DNA from: a virus
DNA length: 26,135 nucleotides
Virus record (IMG/VR): IMGVR_UViG_3300006916_000325
Coordinates: 1 to 26,135 of that record
Reading direction: 5' to 3' (one strand)
Part shown: piece after piece, positions 5,001 through 13,905 of the stretch
Position numbering within the stretch: the stretch's first letter is position 1
Layout of the letters: every line of letters begins with the position of its first letter
The notes under the pieces: generated by a model
The model's database searches: none
The model's input: only the letters and a program-made list of their open reading frames with translations
Told to the model about the DNA's origin: nothing
Made by a program: the position numbers and the translations under genes

Positions 5001-7004
5001 ATGAGTAAAAAGAAAAATCCATATTACGCTATGATCCCTAAGGATATTCAAGGGAATTTAGCGTGGCGAGCCAAATGGCGAACTGACGCAATGAAGGACA
5101 AAGGACTTCAGCGTGATTTTCGCCAAATGGCAATGGATGATGTTCTTTTCTTTTTTGGTGCTATGTGCTGGGCGTTTGAGCCTCGTTCGGCAATTAAGAT
5201 TTTGCCGTTCATACCATGGAAACACCAAGAAGAAGTAATGGTTGGGATGGACGAGTCGGTTGATAACGCTGAAAAGCTTTATGAAACTACGCAAACATGC
5301 CTTGACGTTGTTCTTGATAAAAGCCGTGGTCAAGGTGCTACTTGGATGTATTTGATGATTTGCTTGCGTCGCTGGCTTAGAGACGACATGTTTTCGGCTG
5401 GCCTTGTTACAAGAACGGAACGTCTTGTAGATTCGGATCGCGATCCTGATACGTTGATGTGGAAAATTATTTGGGCAATGAAATTGCTTCCAGCTTGGAT
5501 GATGCCGGAAGGGTTTATTTGGTCAAAACATCGAAACGTAACTGAACACTCGTTGCTTAACCCTCAAAACGGAGCTTCTATTGTTGGTTATGCTGCAACT
5601 GGAGATGTTGCTCGTGGTGGTCGTAAAACTCTGTTTTGCATCGACGAGATTGGCGGTAAAGAATTTATCACCGGCGGCAAAGACATTGAGGTTATGAACT
5701 CAACGCAACACGTAGCTAATTGTCGGTTTCTTGTTTCAACGTTTGGTGGAGACTCTGGGGCATTTTACGATGCAGCACAAGACGCAAAAAACGGAAACAG
5801 CGATGCTGTTTATTTAGTGTTGGATTGGAAAGATAATCCAATCCAAAATAGAAAACAATACATTTTAAAGCATGGCACAATTAGAGATGTAAATGCAAAA
5901 AAATATGGCGGCAAACTTACCGATAAAGAAAAAGCTTTAATAAAAAAACAACACGTAAAACTGGCTCGGCGAGGATATAAGTGTACCGACGTAATAAGAA
6001 ACACTTGGTACAACCATCAATGTTTGCGACCTGGAGCTACTCCAAGGGGTGTTGCTCAAGAACTTGATAGGAATCCTAAAGGTGCAGTTTCTAAAGTTAT
6101 TAGCTCTGAAATAATTAACAAAGCAAAAGCTGATTCTGCTAGACCACCAGATATAAAAGGTCGTTTGCTAGTAGACATGGAAACTGGTCAGCCAGTCGAA
6201 CCTTATTTTGTTGAAGACGAAGGCGGTGAACTTTCTCTTTGGTTTAAACCTGACTTAAACGGAAAACCTCCGTTTGGAGTTCATTCAGTAGGAATTGATA
6301 TTGGAGGTGGAACTGGAGGCAGCTACACGGCTAACTCGGTTTGTTGCGTTATTAATAAGATGACTGGTGAGCAAGTTGCTGAATGGTCTAGCAACCTTGC
6401 TGAACCAAGAAAGTTTGGAATTATTTCAGTTGCATTGTGTCGATGGTTTAATGATGCAGTTATGATTCCAGAAGCCAACTTTGGAGGTGGATTTTTAAAG
6501 GTAGTTGAAGACGAATTGTGTTATCCAAAATTGTGGCAAAGAGAAACTTCGGTTTATGGTCTTAAGAAACTGACCAAAAAAACTGGATTCTGGATGACCA
6601 ATGATGACACAAAGCTTGCTTTGTTTGAGGGAATGGTTGCTGCAATTGCAATGGGGACTTTTATTCCAAGATCCGAGGAGCTTTTGGAAGAATGCGGTCA
6701 ATATGAATGGAAAAACGGAAAAATTGTTCATGTTGGTTCAAGAAAAAGCGAAGACGAAGGTGCAAAAGGCAAGTCGCACTCTGACAGGGTGATAGCGGCT
6801 GCTTTGTCAGTTTACGAGATGGGGCAATCTGTTTCACACGACGAAACGCAAGAATTAATCGAAGAAAATGCCCCTGAAGGCTCTATGGCAAAGCGAATAC
6901 ATGAGTACGACAGAACAAGGAACATGGCTGGCGATCCTTGGGTAGAGGCAAATGTTGACATATTTGGTACAATAAATTCGGAGCATGTTGATACATGGTT
7001 GTAA
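5001..7004 (+). CDS. terL: Terminase large subunit (packaging ATPase and nuclease)
   Basis: A 667-residue protein that drives DNA into the prohead and cuts the concatemer. The ATPase domain has a Walker A-like loop KSRGQGAT (residues 107-114), the variant in which the lysine comes early, as in many phage terminases. Walker B is LFCIDE (211-216), with the catalytic Glu216. The LVSTFGG segment (about 244-250) fits the coupling motif position. The C-terminal RNase H-like nuclease domain begins near 425 and has the acidic set Asp433 (GIDIGGG), Glu491 (IPEANFGGG) and Asp595 (KSHSDRVIAAAL). The length is in the upper range for the family. The start is seven bases after the stop of the small lipoprotein gene. 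Portal follows after three bases, as is usual. Assignment is firm; the packaging type (cos, pac or terminal repeat) cannot be told from this sequence. Confidence 0.95.
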   Translation: MSKKKNPYYAMIPKDIQGNLAWRAKWRTDAMKDKGLQRDFRQMAMDDVLFFFGAMCWAFEPRSAIKILPFIPWKHQEEVMVGMDESVDNAEKLYETTQTCLDVVLDKSRGQGATWMYLMICLRRWLRDDMFSAGLVTRTERLVDSDRDPDTLMWKIIWAMKLLPAWMMPEGFIWSKHRNVTEHSLLNPQNGASIVGYAATGDVARGGRKTLFCIDEIGGKEFITGGKDIEVMNSTQHVANCRFLVSTFGGDSGAFYDAAQDAKNGNSDAVYLVLDWKDNPIQNRKQYILKHGTIRDVNAKKYGGKLTDKEKALIKKQHVKLARRGYKCTDVIRNTWYNHQCLRPGATPRGVAQELDRNPKGAVSKVISSEIINKAKADSARPPDIKGRLLVDMETGQPVEPYFVEDEGGELSLWFKPDLNGKPPFGVHSVGIDIGGGTGGSYTANSVCCVINKMTGEQVAEWSSNLAEPRKFGIISVALCRWFNDAVMIPEANFGGGFLKVVEDELCYPKLWQRETSVYGLKKLTKKTGFWMTNDDTKLALFEGMVAAIAMGTFIPRSEELLEECGQYEWKNGKIVHVGSRKSEDEGAKGKSHSDRVIAAALSVYEMGQSVSHDETQELIEENAPEGSMAKRIHEYDRTRNMAGDPWVEANVDIFGTINSEHVDTWL

Positions 7005-7007
7005 ATC

Positions 7008-8771
7008 GTGATTGATTTAACCTCAGAAATACAAATACAGCGTCTTTTTGCAGCAATTGAATCGTCTAGGCAGGCTATGCGCCCGTTTTTAGATGAGCGA
7101 AAATCAATGCTAAAAGAGTACGTTGGAAGTCATTACAACGGAAACGGTGCGCCGCATGAGGTAATTGTTAACCTTATTGCTCAAACTGCTGATGTTTACA
7201 CTATTGGTTTAGCTGCAAACAATCCAATAGTAAACATCACGACTAATTCAAAAGAACTTTTGCCTTTTGCTAATCGTTTTAAAGTTGGAATAAACAACCA
7301 GATAAAGGAAATGAGATTTAGCGATACATTGCAATGTATTGTTCTAGATTCTTTGTTTGGCCTTGGAATTTCAAAAACCCATTTAGCGGAATCAGATCCA
7401 ATTCAATTGGAAGATGATGTGTGGGCAGACGTTGGTCAAATTTATGTAAGCAGAATTTCATTAGACGATTTTGTAATGGATTTGACCGCAAAAGAAGTGC
7501 GTCGCTGCAAGTTTATGTCAGACGAATACAGGGTTTCTTGGGAAAAGTGCAAAGAGCATCCAAACTTTGACAAGAAAGTGTTGGAAAAATTAAATCCAAC
7601 CTCCAAGCATGACAGAAGTTCTGAACAGGCAAACGACATTTCAAGTGGATTGCTTACTGACGACGACGAATACGAGCCAATGATCGACCTTATTGACGTT
7701 TGGCTTCCAGAATCAAAAGTTATTGCTACTTTTCCTCGCTACCAACAAACAAAGCCTCTTGCGGTTTTACCTTGGAGTGGAGCAGAAGGCGGTTGCTACG
7801 ATTTGTTAAGTTTTTCTGACGTGCCAGATAATGTTTTGCCATCTTCTCCAATGTCAAACCTAAAGGCGTTGCACGACCTTTACAACGGTTTGATTAGAAA
7901 ACAAGCTCGCCAAGCAAAAAGACAAAAAACAAACCCTGCTTACAGGCCGGATGCTCAGGACGACGCAAGCAGATTAAAGAACGCCTCAGACGGAGAGTGG
8001 GTCAAGGTTAAAGATCCTTCTGGCGTAAATGTAATTCAACAAGGTGGTGTTGCTCAAGAAAACGTAGCATTTTCAATTGGAATTATGGATTTGTTTGATC
8101 GGCAAGCTGGAAACTTGTCGGCAATGGCTGGCCTTGGTGCGCAAGCACCAACTGCAAGTCAAGAGGAACTTATTCACGCTGCTGTAAGTCGAAAAGAAGC
8201 AAAGATGCAACAACGTGTGCATGCTTACACGGCAAGTGTCATGGGTAAAATTGGTCACATGATGTGGGCAGATCAGTTTTTAAATGTTTCAGGTCAAACC
8301 GAGGCAATTGTAGGTTCAGGAATAATGGTTGATTCCTCTTGGACTCCAGAATTAAGAGAAGGTGATTTTTGGCAATACAATTTTGATATAAGCCCAGGGT
8401 CTACAAATTACGAATCAACGGAGGCAAAAATTGCAAAAGTTGAAAGAGCAATGGACAGGCTTCAGCAAATGTATCCAATGATTCAAGCTGCTGGTGGCGA
8501 CATTGACGTAGAGGCTTTAACGAGATTGTATGCTGATTATCTGCAAATTCCTGAACTAGAAACAATAATCACATTTTTTCAACCTTTAAACGATATGGGC
8601 GGCGGCAGTCCTGAATCTGCTGGAATGCCTAACAATACAACTAGAAATTACGTTAGAAGAAATGTTCCAACTGGCGGTACTCCGCAGGCGAGAAGCGCAG
8701 CGTTGCAGCAAAGTTTGTATGGAAACGCTTCACCTAATCAACAGCAAATGCTTACAAATCAAGGTGCTTAA
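7008..8771 (+). CDS. Portal protein
   Basis: A 587-residue protein starting with GTG three bases after the terminase stop. Portal proteins form the dodecameric ring at one capsid vertex through which DNA enters and leaves, and serve as the docking site for terminase. The N-terminal helical region (SSRQAMRPFLDERKSMLKEY, then HEVIVNLIAQTADVYTIGL) and the alternating stem and wing segments fit phage portals, and gene position directly after TerL supports it. The C-terminal third is helical (KIAKVERAMDRLQQMYPMI, about 487-505), followed by a flexible Gly, Pro, Gln and Asn rich tail, which fits the crown or barrel of podovirus-type portals. A GTG start is used here because the next ATG lies well inside the conserved part. 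Confidence rests on context, size and general sequence character, not on a short motif. Confidence 0.88.
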   Translation: MIDLTSEIQIQRLFAAIESSRQAMRPFLDERKSMLKEYVGSHYNGNGAPHEVIVNLIAQTADVYTIGLAANNPIVNITTNSKELLPFANRFKVGINNQIKEMRFSDTLQCIVLDSLFGLGISKTHLAESDPIQLEDDVWADVGQIYVSRISLDDFVMDLTAKEVRRCKFMSDEYRVSWEKCKEHPNFDKKVLEKLNPTSKHDRSSEQANDISSGLLTDDDEYEPMIDLIDVWLPESKVIATFPRYQQTKPLAVLPWSGAEGGCYDLLSFSDVPDNVLPSSPMSNLKALHDLYNGLIRKQARQAKRQKTNPAYRPDAQDDASRLKNASDGEWVKVKDPSGVNVIQQGGVAQENVAFSIGIMDLFDRQAGNLSAMAGLGAQAPTASQEELIHAAVSRKEAKMQQRVHAYTASVMGKIGHMMWADQFLNVSGQTEAIVGSGIMVDSSWTPELREGDFWQYNFDISPGSTNYESTEAKIAKVERAMDRLQQMYPMIQAAGGDIDVEALTRLYADYLQIPELETIITFFQPLNDMGGGSPESAGMPNNTTRNYVRRNVPTGGTPQARSAALQQSLYGNASPNQQQMLTNQGA

Positions 8772-8772
8772 A

Positions 8773-9114
8773 ATGGAAAAAAAACAATACAAAACATCTA
8801 AAGGTTTTAGAACTGTTTTTGCCAAAGTGAAGCCAAATTTTACAAAAAACAAAAGTGATGTGTTTCATGTGCCAAACGTTAATAATGCTATTAACCAAGC
8901 AAACCCTTTGGAGTCGCAAGCAATTGGGGTTCACAGAACACAAGTAGAAGAATTCAACGCTTACTACAAAGAAAATGGAATTGTAGGAGCCGGACACAAG
9001 CCAGACGGTACGCTTGTCATGGAGAGCAGGCAGGCACGCAATGAGGTTTTAAAACTTCGTGGGTGTCGAGATAATGATGCCGGTTATGGTGATTACGCTG
9101 GAGAAAATAGTTAG
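8773..9114 (+). CDS. Small phage hypothetical protein between portal and scaffold
   Basis: A 113-residue protein, basic at the N-terminus (MEKKQYKTSKGFRTVFAKVK) and mixed afterwards. I chose the ATG at 8773, one base after the portal stop; the longer open frame from 8662 lies inside the portal gene and is not needed. The segment from about residue 61 to 99 (VEEFNAYYKENGIVGAGHKPDGTLVMESRQARNEVLK, read in parts) looks compact, with a Gly-rich turn and a helical end, and recalls small phage proteins located next to the portal gene. It ends in a Gly and Asp rich tail. Stop codon TAG, followed within ten bases by the next start. I do not recognise its function; a minor head protein or a scaffold partner is possible from context. 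Confidence 0.75.
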   Translation: MEKKQYKTSKGFRTVFAKVKPNFTKNKSDVFHVPNVNNAINQANPLESQAIGVHRTQVEEFNAYYKENGIVGAGHKPDGTLVMESRQARNEVLKLRGCRDNDAGYGDYAGENS

Positions 9115-9123
9115 GAGATGGAG

Positions 9124-10077
9124 ATGAGTAAGAAAGAAAAAACGCCTACGACTGAAGAGCTTGTAAACGAAGATGGAGTTATAGACGAAAAAGCTGCTGG
9201 AGAGGCGATTGACAAAATAATTGAAAAAACTAACCAAGAAATTTCTGTTAGTTTAGACAATAAAACAGAATCTGAATCTGTCGAAAAAATTCCAGAGGAA
9301 AGTTCTGATTCCAATGACAATGATGAATCTGTCGTTGATGGCTGGGTGAACTCGGAGGAAATGCAAGAGCTTATAGCGAGCCTTGGGTACACCGAAGAGG
9401 ATGCTTCTTTATTTTCGAACGAAAACGATTTTCAAAGCCACGTTAAGCTTTTAGACAAAGAGTTTAAAGGCAAGAAGGTGGTTGAAGAACAAGAACTTGC
9501 GCTTGAAATAAATGAAGCTGAAGAACGGAAAAATTCAATTAGGGAAAACGAAAAGTTTAACAGTAAAAATGAAAAGCTTCCTTCGCTTGACCCTGATGAA
9601 TTTGATGAGCAACTAATAGAGGTATTAGAAGCAAGAGACGCAAAAATAGCTGAACTTGAAAGACGGCTTGACGAAACAGGTCAAAGCAATGTTTTAAAGC
9701 AATTTGATTCTATTGTTGACAGCCTTGGGCATGATGATTTGTTTGGAAATTCGGAAAACTTAACTGCATCTGAGCAAAAGCAAAGAGAAAAGTTGTTTAA
9801 CGAATACAAAGAAATTTACAACATACTAGAGGCAAGGGGAAAGTCGGTATCTGGAAAGAAAGCAAACAAGGGAATTGTTCTTCGGGCTTTAAACATTGAG
9901 TTTGAAGATGAACTAAACAAAAGTAACCGCCAAAAATTAAGCAAGAGAATTAAAAAGCAAGCAAAAAGAATAACAGGAAGCAATGCTGGCATTAAAGGCA
10001 ACACCTTTAATGGCGACGTTACCAAAGATCCTGTGTTGCATAAATTGTTTGCTCAATTTGAAGCTGAAAACGGCTAA
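9124..10077 (+). CDS. Putative capsid scaffolding protein
   Basis: A 317-residue, highly charged protein with an acidic N-terminal half and a basic C-terminus (KLSKRIKKQAKRITG, about 272-286). A coiled coil is likely at about residues 155-180 (LIEVLEARDAKIAELERRLDE). Position between portal and major capsid gene, overall acidity, predicted helicity and the short basic C-terminal end that usually contacts the coat protein all fit a scaffold, which templates prohead assembly and then leaves. Two ATG codons, at 9118 and 9124, lie close together; I prefer 9124 because AGGAG at 9113-9117 is six bases from it but directly abuts the other. Sequence similarity between scaffolds is poor, so the call relies on context and composition. 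Confidence 0.75.
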   Translation: MSKKEKTPTTEELVNEDGVIDEKAAGEAIDKIIEKTNQEISVSLDNKTESESVEKIPEESSDSNDNDESVVDGWVNSEEMQELIASLGYTEEDASLFSNENDFQSHVKLLDKEFKGKKVVEEQELALEINEAEERKNSIRENEKFNSKNEKLPSLDPDEFDEQLIEVLEARDAKIAELERRLDETGQSNVLKQFDSIVDSLGHDDLFGNSENLTASEQKQREKLFNEYKEIYNILEARGKSVSGKKANKGIVLRALNIEFEDELNKSNRQKLSKRIKKQAKRITGSNAGIKGNTFNGDVTKDPVLHKLFAQFEAENG

Positions 10078-10094
10078 CAATAAGGTTTTGAACA

Positions 10095-11150
10095 ATGGCA
10101 CTATATCATCATCAAATCGACGACTTTGTCGAATTAACACTCAACCGATTCAAAAAAAATGAATGGGTTGATATTTCGCTACCTTTGCAAGAATACAAAT
10201 TCGCTGGTCGAGTGTTCGAAGCAAAGAAAAAAGCCGAACGAGGTGGAGCGAGATTAGAATGGAAACTGAGAACCAAAAACCAAGGTACTGCAAAGCACTC
10301 TGGATTGTTTTCAGTGGACGACACAAATCGTCGAAACGTAATGACCAATGCAAAGCAAGAATGGTCAAAGCAAACCGTAAATTACATTTACGATATCGAC
10401 GAAGAATCGTTCCAGAGTGGCCCAGAAACAATCATTCGTGAAATGCAATTGCTTGAGCAAGGGCTTTACAATGATTTCTTTGAGCTAATGGAAACTGCAA
10501 TGTGGACGGCTCCATCGTCAAGTTCGCTTGACCCAATGCCTCCTGCCGGTATTCCGTTCTGGTTGCAGAAAAATGCAACTCTTGGTTTTAGCGGTGGCAA
10601 CCCTAGTGGTTGGTCTAACGGTGCTGGAAGTGTTAACAGCGACACTTTTGATCGTTGGAAAAACTACAGCGGAACCTACAAGCAAGTAAGCCGTGACGAT
10701 TTAATTGAAAAAGTTGTTAACGCTTGCGATTTTACTTATTTCAAAGCACCAAAAAGCTACGCAGAAATTGGCGGCGGCGACCCAATGTATGAGTTCGTGA
10801 CCGTTCATTCCGTGTTGGCTACTATGCGTCGATTGCTACAGGCTGGCAACGACAACCTTGGTGCTGACGTTGCTAAGTGGGCTGGCAATGTTCTTATTAA
10901 AGGCAACCCAGTAGATTGGTGTCCTGCAATCACAGACTCTTCCTCGGAAGCGTATGACTCACAGGCTCCATTTTATGGAATCAACTGGAAGAAGTTTGAT
11001 TACTACTTCAAAACAGGTCGAAACATGATTAAGCACGCTCCAGTAAAGGCTGCAAACCAGCATACTGTGCGCGAGCGACACATGGACAACTGGGGCAACT
11101 TTGTTTGTTACGACCGACGACAGGGTGGTTTTGTTTTCTACACTGCTTAA
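10095..11150 (+). CDS. Major capsid protein
   Basis: A 351-residue protein expected to form the capsid shell. It directly follows the scaffold gene and precedes a decoration-type protein. The sequence has few cysteines, many aromatic residues and segments typical of HK97-fold shells of podovirus-type phages: an N-terminal helix (MALYHHQIDDFVELTLNRFKK in part), a long acidic helix region around residues 109-135 (ESFQSGPETIIREMQLLEQGLYNDFFELM in part), and a beta-rich C-terminus ending with the pattern NWGNFVCYDRRQGGFVF. The segment AMWTAPSSSSLDPMPPAGIPFWL near 136-158 with flexible loops could be the surface insertion. Assignment is from gene order, size and sequence character; I cannot show a fold match here. 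Confidence 0.85.
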   Translation: MALYHHQIDDFVELTLNRFKKNEWVDISLPLQEYKFAGRVFEAKKKAERGGARLEWKLRTKNQGTAKHSGLFSVDDTNRRNVMTNAKQEWSKQTVNYIYDIDEESFQSGPETIIREMQLLEQGLYNDFFELMETAMWTAPSSSSLDPMPPAGIPFWLQKNATLGFSGGNPSGWSNGAGSVNSDTFDRWKNYSGTYKQVSRDDLIEKVVNACDFTYFKAPKSYAEIGGGDPMYEFVTVHSVLATMRRLLQAGNDNLGADVAKWAGNVLIKGNPVDWCPAITDSSSEAYDSQAPFYGINWKKFDYYFKTGRNMIKHAPVKAANQHTVRERHMDNWGNFVCYDRRQGGFVFYTA

Positions 11151-11205
11151 TTAAGCAAGGAAAACTTTTAATTTCAAATTTCAATAAAAATAAGAGGAAG
11201 ATAAG

Positions 11206-12066
11206 ATGCAACTTTTAAACAAACATGAAAACCAAAACGGTCGAGGGTTAACCTTTGATCTTTGGAAAAACTTTCCAACGGATGAGATCCTTGTTCGCAA
11301 AGATGGAAGCGTAGGCGTTGGGTGCAAACTTGATCCTGCCGCTTCGCCTTATGCAGCAGCAAGCTCAACAAACACCGTTGCTGGGTCGGGAGCAAGAGCT
11401 TTTACAGATGCTACTTGTTCAATTAGCGGCTTAACAAAAGCTCAATATTCGGGCGGGCAAGGAGTGCGACTTTTGGCTTCTGCTGACAATCAAGCTGCTG
11501 AACTTCAGCTTGGTGGTGGCGGTGAACCGTTTGTCATTTCTGACGCTGCTGCTGATGTTAAAGAATTGGTATTTGAATGCCATTTCCGAGTTGATTCAAT
11601 AACAGCAGATGACGTTGCCTTTTTCATTGGGCTTGCAGGTGCGCAGGCTCTTGATGGGGATTTTATTGCCGACAACGGTGCTGACGTTGCTGATCTTGAC
11701 ATGGTTGGTTTAATGTCAACTCATGCCGACACAACTGGCGTAGACGTTATTTACCAAGACACTGGCAGTGCTTTTACTGTTCACAAGGCTGATTTTGCAA
11801 CTATTGCAGTCAACACTTGGTACATTTTTGGTATGCGATATTTGCCAAGTACAAAAAAGCTAGACCTGTATTTTGGAGTAGGTGATAGATCAACTTCGTT
11901 GGTTAAGTCGTCTGATCCGATTATTTCGACTGACATTGCTGATGGTGTCTTCCCAGACGGCCAAGGGCTTTGTCCGACGATTGCAGTTAAGGGTGGTCAT
12001 GCAGATGACGTTGCTCTTGACATTCGGACGCTTGCATGTGCGCAAGTAGCTTACGCGGCAGACTAA
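11206..12066 (+). CDS. Putative capsid decoration protein with LamG/concanavalin-like domain
   Basis: A 286-residue protein rich in Ala, Asp, Gly and Val. After a head-like N-terminus (about 1-60) there is a beta-sandwich region, about residues 60-285, with the signature order of laminin-G or concanavalin-like domains: ELVFECHFRVDS (paired strands), VAFFIGLAG, then NTWYIFGMRY followed by KKLDLYFGVGD. In those families such domains often bind sugars or proteins. Placed directly after the major capsid gene and before a strong terminator pair, it is likely to be made at high level and to sit on the capsid surface. The ribosome site is AGAGGAAG; the sequence GGAAGATAAGATG around the start recurs at 13533. 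A role in attaching virions to polysaccharide, like the immunoglobulin-like capsid domains of other phages, is inference. Confidence 0.65.
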   Translation: MQLLNKHENQNGRGLTFDLWKNFPTDEILVRKDGSVGVGCKLDPAASPYAAASSTNTVAGSGARAFTDATCSISGLTKAQYSGGQGVRLLASADNQAAELQLGGGGEPFVISDAAADVKELVFECHFRVDSITADDVAFFIGLAGAQALDGDFIADNGADVADLDMVGLMSTHADTTGVDVIYQDTGSAFTVHKADFATIAVNTWYIFGMRYLPSTKKLDLYFGVGDRSTSLVKSSDPIISTDIADGVFPDGQGLCPTIAVKGGHADDVALDIRTLACAQVAYAAD

Positions 12067-12086
12067 CGGTTCGTAACCGTTTTTTT
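12065..12086 (+). terminator. Intrinsic terminator after the head genes (first of two)
   Basis: AACGGTT (12065-12071) and AACCGTT (12075-12081) form a 7-bp stem with a 3-nt loop, directly followed by T residues to 12086. The stem overlaps the last base pair of the preceding gene's stop codon. A textbook Rho-independent terminator. Confidence 0.9.
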
Positions 12087-12088
12087 AG

Positions 12089-12134
12089 AGCCTCCCCTAA
12101 GTAGCTCCATCTCCAAAGGGGAGGCTTGTTTTTT
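12089..12134 (+). terminator. Second tandem intrinsic terminator
   Basis: AGCCTCCCCT (12089-12098) pairs with AGGGGAGGCT (12117-12126), a 10-bp GC-rich stem around an 18-nt loop, followed by TGTTTTTT. It begins two bases after the first terminator. Together they should sharply separate the abundant head transcripts from the tail genes. Confidence 0.85.
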
Positions 12135-12146
12135 AAAGGAATAAAC

Positions 12147-13169
12147 ATGCCAACTTTAAACGACGGTACGCCGGTTTCCGCTGCGTCATCATCTGACATG
12201 ACGATTGAGTATTCTCAATTAGTTTCAGAGGTTGGTGAATATTTGGGAATGGGGCGAAGCTCGTGGAGCAGCTTGGAGGAAACTCGAATTAAATCAATTG
12301 TCAAGTCGGGATTGAGGCAAGTTTATTATCCTCAGAGATCCGGTGACAAGCTGGCTTACCAATGGTCTTGGATGCGGCCTGAAGCAACTATTGTAACAAC
12401 AGCCGAGTACGGAACAGGAACTGTAGAAATAGTTTCTGGGGTTGTTACTTTAAGTGGGGGTACGTTTCCAAGCTGGGCTAACGAAGGTGAAATAAAAATA
12501 AGCAGTCAAGTTTACACGGTAAACACAAGGGATTCAAACACCCAAGTGACCCTAGACGATTTGTCAATTGCAGCGTCGGCTGGTACGACTTATAGCCTTG
12601 GAAGACCGTCTTACGATTTGCCAGAAGGTTTTGACGGAAGTTTTGACGGAAATCTGCATTACAAAACAGGGGACAACACATTGTATCCCTCAATTAAAAT
12701 ATTTTCCCCAGAAGTTATTAGGGAGCATAGACAAAATTACAACGGATCTGACAGGCCGTTGTGTGCGTCAATACAACCTAAACAATATCAAGCAACAGTA
12801 GGGCAAAGGTGGAAAATTACTTTTTTTCCATCGCCAAGCGAAAGTTTTACTCTTTACGGCAGATACAAGGTTCGTCCAGAAATGATTGACGCAGTCAATA
12901 AGTTTCCATTGGGCGGTTCAGCAATGTCAGAGGTGTTTTTAGAGTCGTGTTTGGCGGTAGCAGAAAAACGATTTGTAGAAGATTCAAAAATACACCAAGA
13001 GGAGTTTAGGCGTTTACTTAAACAAGCAATTGATCAAGACGCGGATTCTTTTTCTCCTGACTTTTTAGGTTATAATTCAGACAGATCTGAAATTAGGTTT
13101 TCCGATTCTAATAGTCGTCGATTTAACAACGCAATTCATTCATACGAGGGAGTCGTTTATCGCGACTAA
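12147..13169 (+). CDS. Putative head-tail adaptor protein
   Basis: A 340-residue protein. The N-terminal part (about residues 18-60) is helical (YSQLVSEVGEYLG, then EETRIKSIVKSGLRQVYYP) and is typical of connector proteins that dock beneath the portal. A beta-rich insert follows (about 85-150; TGTVEIVSGVVTLSGGTFP), then a second helical region (AMSEVFLESCLAVAEKRF, EEFRRLLKQAIDQDADS). T7 gp11-like adaptors, which join portal to nozzle in podoviruses, have the same helical part plus beta domain. The gene lies between capsid and nozzle genes, which fits. I chose the ATG at 12147 because AAAGGA lies six bases before it; the open frame begins at 12126 inside the terminator stem, which cannot be the start. 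It is the first gene after the terminators, so a promoter in or before that region is needed, but I see no clear one. Confidence 0.65.
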   Translation: MPTLNDGTPVSAASSSDMTIEYSQLVSEVGEYLGMGRSSWSSLEETRIKSIVKSGLRQVYYPQRSGDKLAYQWSWMRPEATIVTTAEYGTGTVEIVSGVVTLSGGTFPSWANEGEIKISSQVYTVNTRDSNTQVTLDDLSIAASAGTTYSLGRPSYDLPEGFDGSFDGNLHYKTGDNTLYPSIKIFSPEVIREHRQNYNGSDRPLCASIQPKQYQATVGQRWKITFFPSPSESFTLYGRYKVRPEMIDAVNKFPLGGSAMSEVFLESCLAVAEKRFVEDSKIHQEEFRRLLKQAIDQDADSFSPDFLGYNSDRSEIRFSDSNSRRFNNAIHSYEGVVYRD

Positions 13170-13174
13170 AAATC

Positions 13175-13522
13175 ATGGCAAATTTTTCAATATCACAATC
13201 ATATCAAATTGGAACAGACGCGGACGGAAGTAGTAGCGATGCTATTGGCTTTGGAGAATTTATTTCTGGAATGGTATACATACCAAACGGTTCCTCAATA
13301 GGTTCATTAACATGGCTTGCTTCTGATGCGCTTGGAGGAGAATACGAGCCTGCCAAGCACACTGTAAATCAAGGAGTTACTCCTTTAACTTATGTTGCAA
13401 CTGTACAAACAGTTGGGGCAAACGGGGCGTACCCAATTCCACAGGACTTAGTTGGTGCTGTTGGTCTTAAAGCTGTTGGAGATGCAGCAGGTGTTATTAA
13501 GGTTAGCTTGAAAAACAAGTAA
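13175..13522 (+). CDS. Small beta-rich phage structural protein
   Basis: A 115-residue protein with beta-strand and turn character (FSISQSYQIGTDADGSSSDAIGFGEFISGMVYIP in parts) and few charged residues. The end (DLVGAVGLKAVGDAAGVIKVSLKNK) looks like closing strands of a beta sandwich. No cysteines. The start follows the preceding stop after five bases without a strong ribosome site, and the gene ends eleven bases before the next start. Similar small beta proteins between adaptor and nozzle genes are often virion components such as fibre bases or minor decoration proteins, but I do not recognise this one. No function is claimed. Confidence 0.75.
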   Translation: MANFSISQSYQIGTDADGSSSDAIGFGEFISGMVYIPNGSSIGSLTWLASDALGGEYEPAKHTVNQGVTPLTYVATVQTVGANGAYPIPQDLVGAVGLKAVGDAAGVIKVSLKNK

Positions 13523-13532
13523 GGAAGATAAG

Positions 13533-13895
13533 ATGAGTGGACACAGAGCGGCACATGATTTGGCAAAAGCACCGTTACAACTTACCGATGCGGGCAATGC
13601 TGGCATAATTGGTATTGATCGTTTCGGAGGCATTGTTGAGCTAGAAACTACAGGCGTTGAAACACGAACCCTGGCTGATCCTGTTGGTGCAGGATTAATG
13701 GCTATTGTTCGAATGCGAGTTGACGGTGGCAATTGCACTGTTACGGCAGCAAACGGCTTAAATGTAGCAGGTAATACTACGGCAGTGTTTGGCGACGTTG
13801 GCGATTTGCTTCATATGGTAAGTGTTGAAACTGCTGTAGCTGGAGTTTTTCGTTGGGAAATTCTAGTTAACACTGGAAGCGTAGCACTATCGTAG
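13533..13895 (+). CDS. Small beta-rich hypothetical virion protein
   Basis: A 120-residue protein. Its centre (GGIVELETTGVETRTLADPVGAG, about 32-54) and end (GVFRWEILVNTGSVALS) look like beta strands, and the sequence contains NCTVTAANGLNVAGNTTAVFGDVGDLLHM, with a short repeat-like rhythm of Gly and Asn turns. Proteins with this rhythm occur in phage tail regions and are usually annotated only as hypothetical. The ribosome site AAGGAAGATAAG before the start closely matches that of the decoration protein at 11206. Stop codon is TAG, followed by GGGATGG, which serves the next gene. It forms a pair with the preceding gene of similar size and character. Function unknown. Confidence 0.75.
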   Translation: MSGHRAAHDLAKAPLQLTDAGNAGIIGIDRFGGIVELETTGVETRTLADPVGAGLMAIVRMRVDGGNCTVTAANGLNVAGNTTAVFGDVGDLLHMVSVETAVAGVFRWEILVNTGSVALS

Positions 13896-13905
13896 GGATG
13901 GTAAA

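Noticed and set aside
8662-8772. Longer start for the small protein gene after portal
   Set aside because: It would overlap the portal gene by over 100 bases; the ATG at 8773 directly after the portal stop is more natural.
9111-9392. Ser-rich open frame on the - strand
   Set aside because: Antisense shadow of the acidic scaffold gene; runs of Glu, Asp and Lys codons create it.
12126-12146. Upstream start for the adaptor gene
   Set aside because: It lies in the terminator stem, and the ATG at 12147 has a good AAAGGA site.
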